33,563 nt of DNA from Anaerolineae bacterium. Lineage in GTDB: Bacteria; Chloroflexota; Anaerolineae; Aggregatilineales; Phototrophicaceae. Where the stretch lies: positions 1 through 33,563 of the forward strand of contig JAAXID010000241.1 in assembly GCA_012270545.1 (NCBI GenBank), in the 5' to 3' direction. The first letter of the stretch is position 1. Every line of letters begins with the position of its first letter. Below are positions 33,132 through 33,563 of the stretch, piece after piece. The notes under the pieces are model-generated. The model made no database searches and was not told the origin of the DNA. It saw nothing but the letters and a program-made list of their open reading frames with translations. The translations under genes were made by a program, and so were the position numbers.

Positions 33132-33563
33132 TTAGCCTGCCTTGCCGCCATCAATCTGTTCGCCCACCGTCAAGCGGCTCAGCCGAGTCCTAGGATCAAG
33201 ATATTCACTTAGCGACAGCGAGACCAGATAAAAGCCGACCACCATCAAAACCGATGCCGCAATCGGCGCCGCCAGAATCCAGACGCGGCGTCTCAGCAAA
33301 GCGTGATGATAGTTGCCCCAAAAGATCAACGTTCCGATGCTGGGCGCGGACAAATCGCTCAGCCCCAATACGGACAGCGTTACTTCCATGCCGATCGCCC
33401 AGAGAAAGCCAGCCACCGCATCAGCCAGCAGAAGGGGGATCAAAAAAGGCAAATGCTCTTGCACCACCACTTTTAGGGCATTCATACCCGAGAATATTGC
33501 CGTATGGGTGAATTCACGCTCGCGCAGGGACAAAATCATAGCGCGGTAACGCTTGGAAGGATG
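33132..33563 (-). CDS. Second DppC-type ABC permease, C-terminal part (cut by window edge)
   Basis: The frame is open to the right edge: upstream of the track's internal ATG it continues HPSKRYRA, as in the DppC-type gene at 28900-29823 (YPSKRYRA). About 143 residues are visible, including the EAA-like loop RERE-FTHTAIFSGMNALKVV and the last helices (LMVVGFYLVSLSLSEYLDPR). It is clearly paralogous to the other DppC gene but not identical, so a second peptide-type importer operon lies directly upstream of this one, ending here without ATPase genes behind the permease. Confidence 0.9.
   Translation of the reverse strand, partial: HPSKRYRAMILSLREREFTHTAIFSGMNALKVVVQEHLPFLIPLLLADAVAGFLWAIGMEVTLSVLGLSDLSAPSIGTLIFWGNYHHALLRRRVWILAAPIAASVLMVVGFYLVSLSLSEYLDPRTRLSRLTVGEQIDGGKAG

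Overview
The window is about 33.6 kb of moderately GC-rich, densely coding bacterial DNA that is almost entirely catabolic and transport genes. It holds roughly 29 protein genes (two cut by the window edges), one deletion scar made of two gene remnants, several short palindromic repeats, and no tRNA, rRNA, CRISPR, insertion sequence or phage gene that I can see. The gene mix is three or more ABC importers, DUF1680/GH127 glycosidases, a sulfatase, a PhyH dioxygenase, a ComA-like and an RraA-like protein, and interspersed GC-rich hairpin repeats. It suggests an environmental heterotroph, most likely a Chloroflexota (Anaerolineae-like) lineage. That assignment is inference from gene style only; other uncultured phyla with similar repertoires, such as Poribacteria, are not excluded.

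Layout. (1) 1-1533, plus strand: the C-terminal end of a D-threonine aldolase/D-serine dehydratase family protein, then an M19 dipeptidase. (2) 9910-1547, minus strand, probably one long operon: VOC protein, PNPOx-like flavoprotein, RbsC-type permease, periplasmic binding protein, RbsA-type ATPase, second RbsC-type permease, class I aminotransferase, HpaI-type 2-keto acid aldolase. (3) 10035-19399, plus strand: an MBL-fold hydrolase, then a family-1 oligosaccharide importer with two tandemly duplicated binding proteins and two permeases but no ATPase, then two different DUF1680/GH127 genes. (4) 20435-19407, minus: a proline racemase superfamily enzyme of the Ser/Cys type. (5) 20664-24625, plus: ComA-like protein, RraA-like protein, extended SDR and sulfatase. 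(6) 25474-24656, minus: PhyH-type dioxygenase, preceded by a scar in which a gluconate 2-dehydrogenase subunit 3 start is joined to a GMC oxidoreductase end. (7) 32915-25870, minus: a complete Dpp/Opp-type importer (binding protein, two permeases, two ATPases) followed by an unknown membrane protein. (8) 33563-33132, minus: the end of a second DppC-type permease.

How the genes may work together. Region 3 looks like uptake and hydrolysis of L-arabinofuranosyl oligosaccharides. GH127 enzymes of the HypBA1 type remove beta-L-arabinofuranose from hydroxyproline-rich glycoproteins, and region 4 encodes an enzyme of the hydroxyproline epimerase/dehydratase superfamily, so use of arabinosylated hydroxyproline from plant or algal cell-wall proteins is a coherent hypothesis. 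Region 5 is a less understood set: a divergent ComA-like protein that lacks the motifs I recall from phosphosulfolactate synthase, next to an RraA-like (possible keto-acid aldolase) protein, a reductase/epimerase and a sulfatase. It is my best candidate for an undescribed pathway.

At the DNA level, each of the four binding-protein genes is followed by a stem-loop before the next transporter gene. One 41-42 bp repeat fills this position in two unrelated operons. A separate 43-46 bp hairpin repeat lies in frame inside two coding sequences (sulfatase and DppF-type ATPase).
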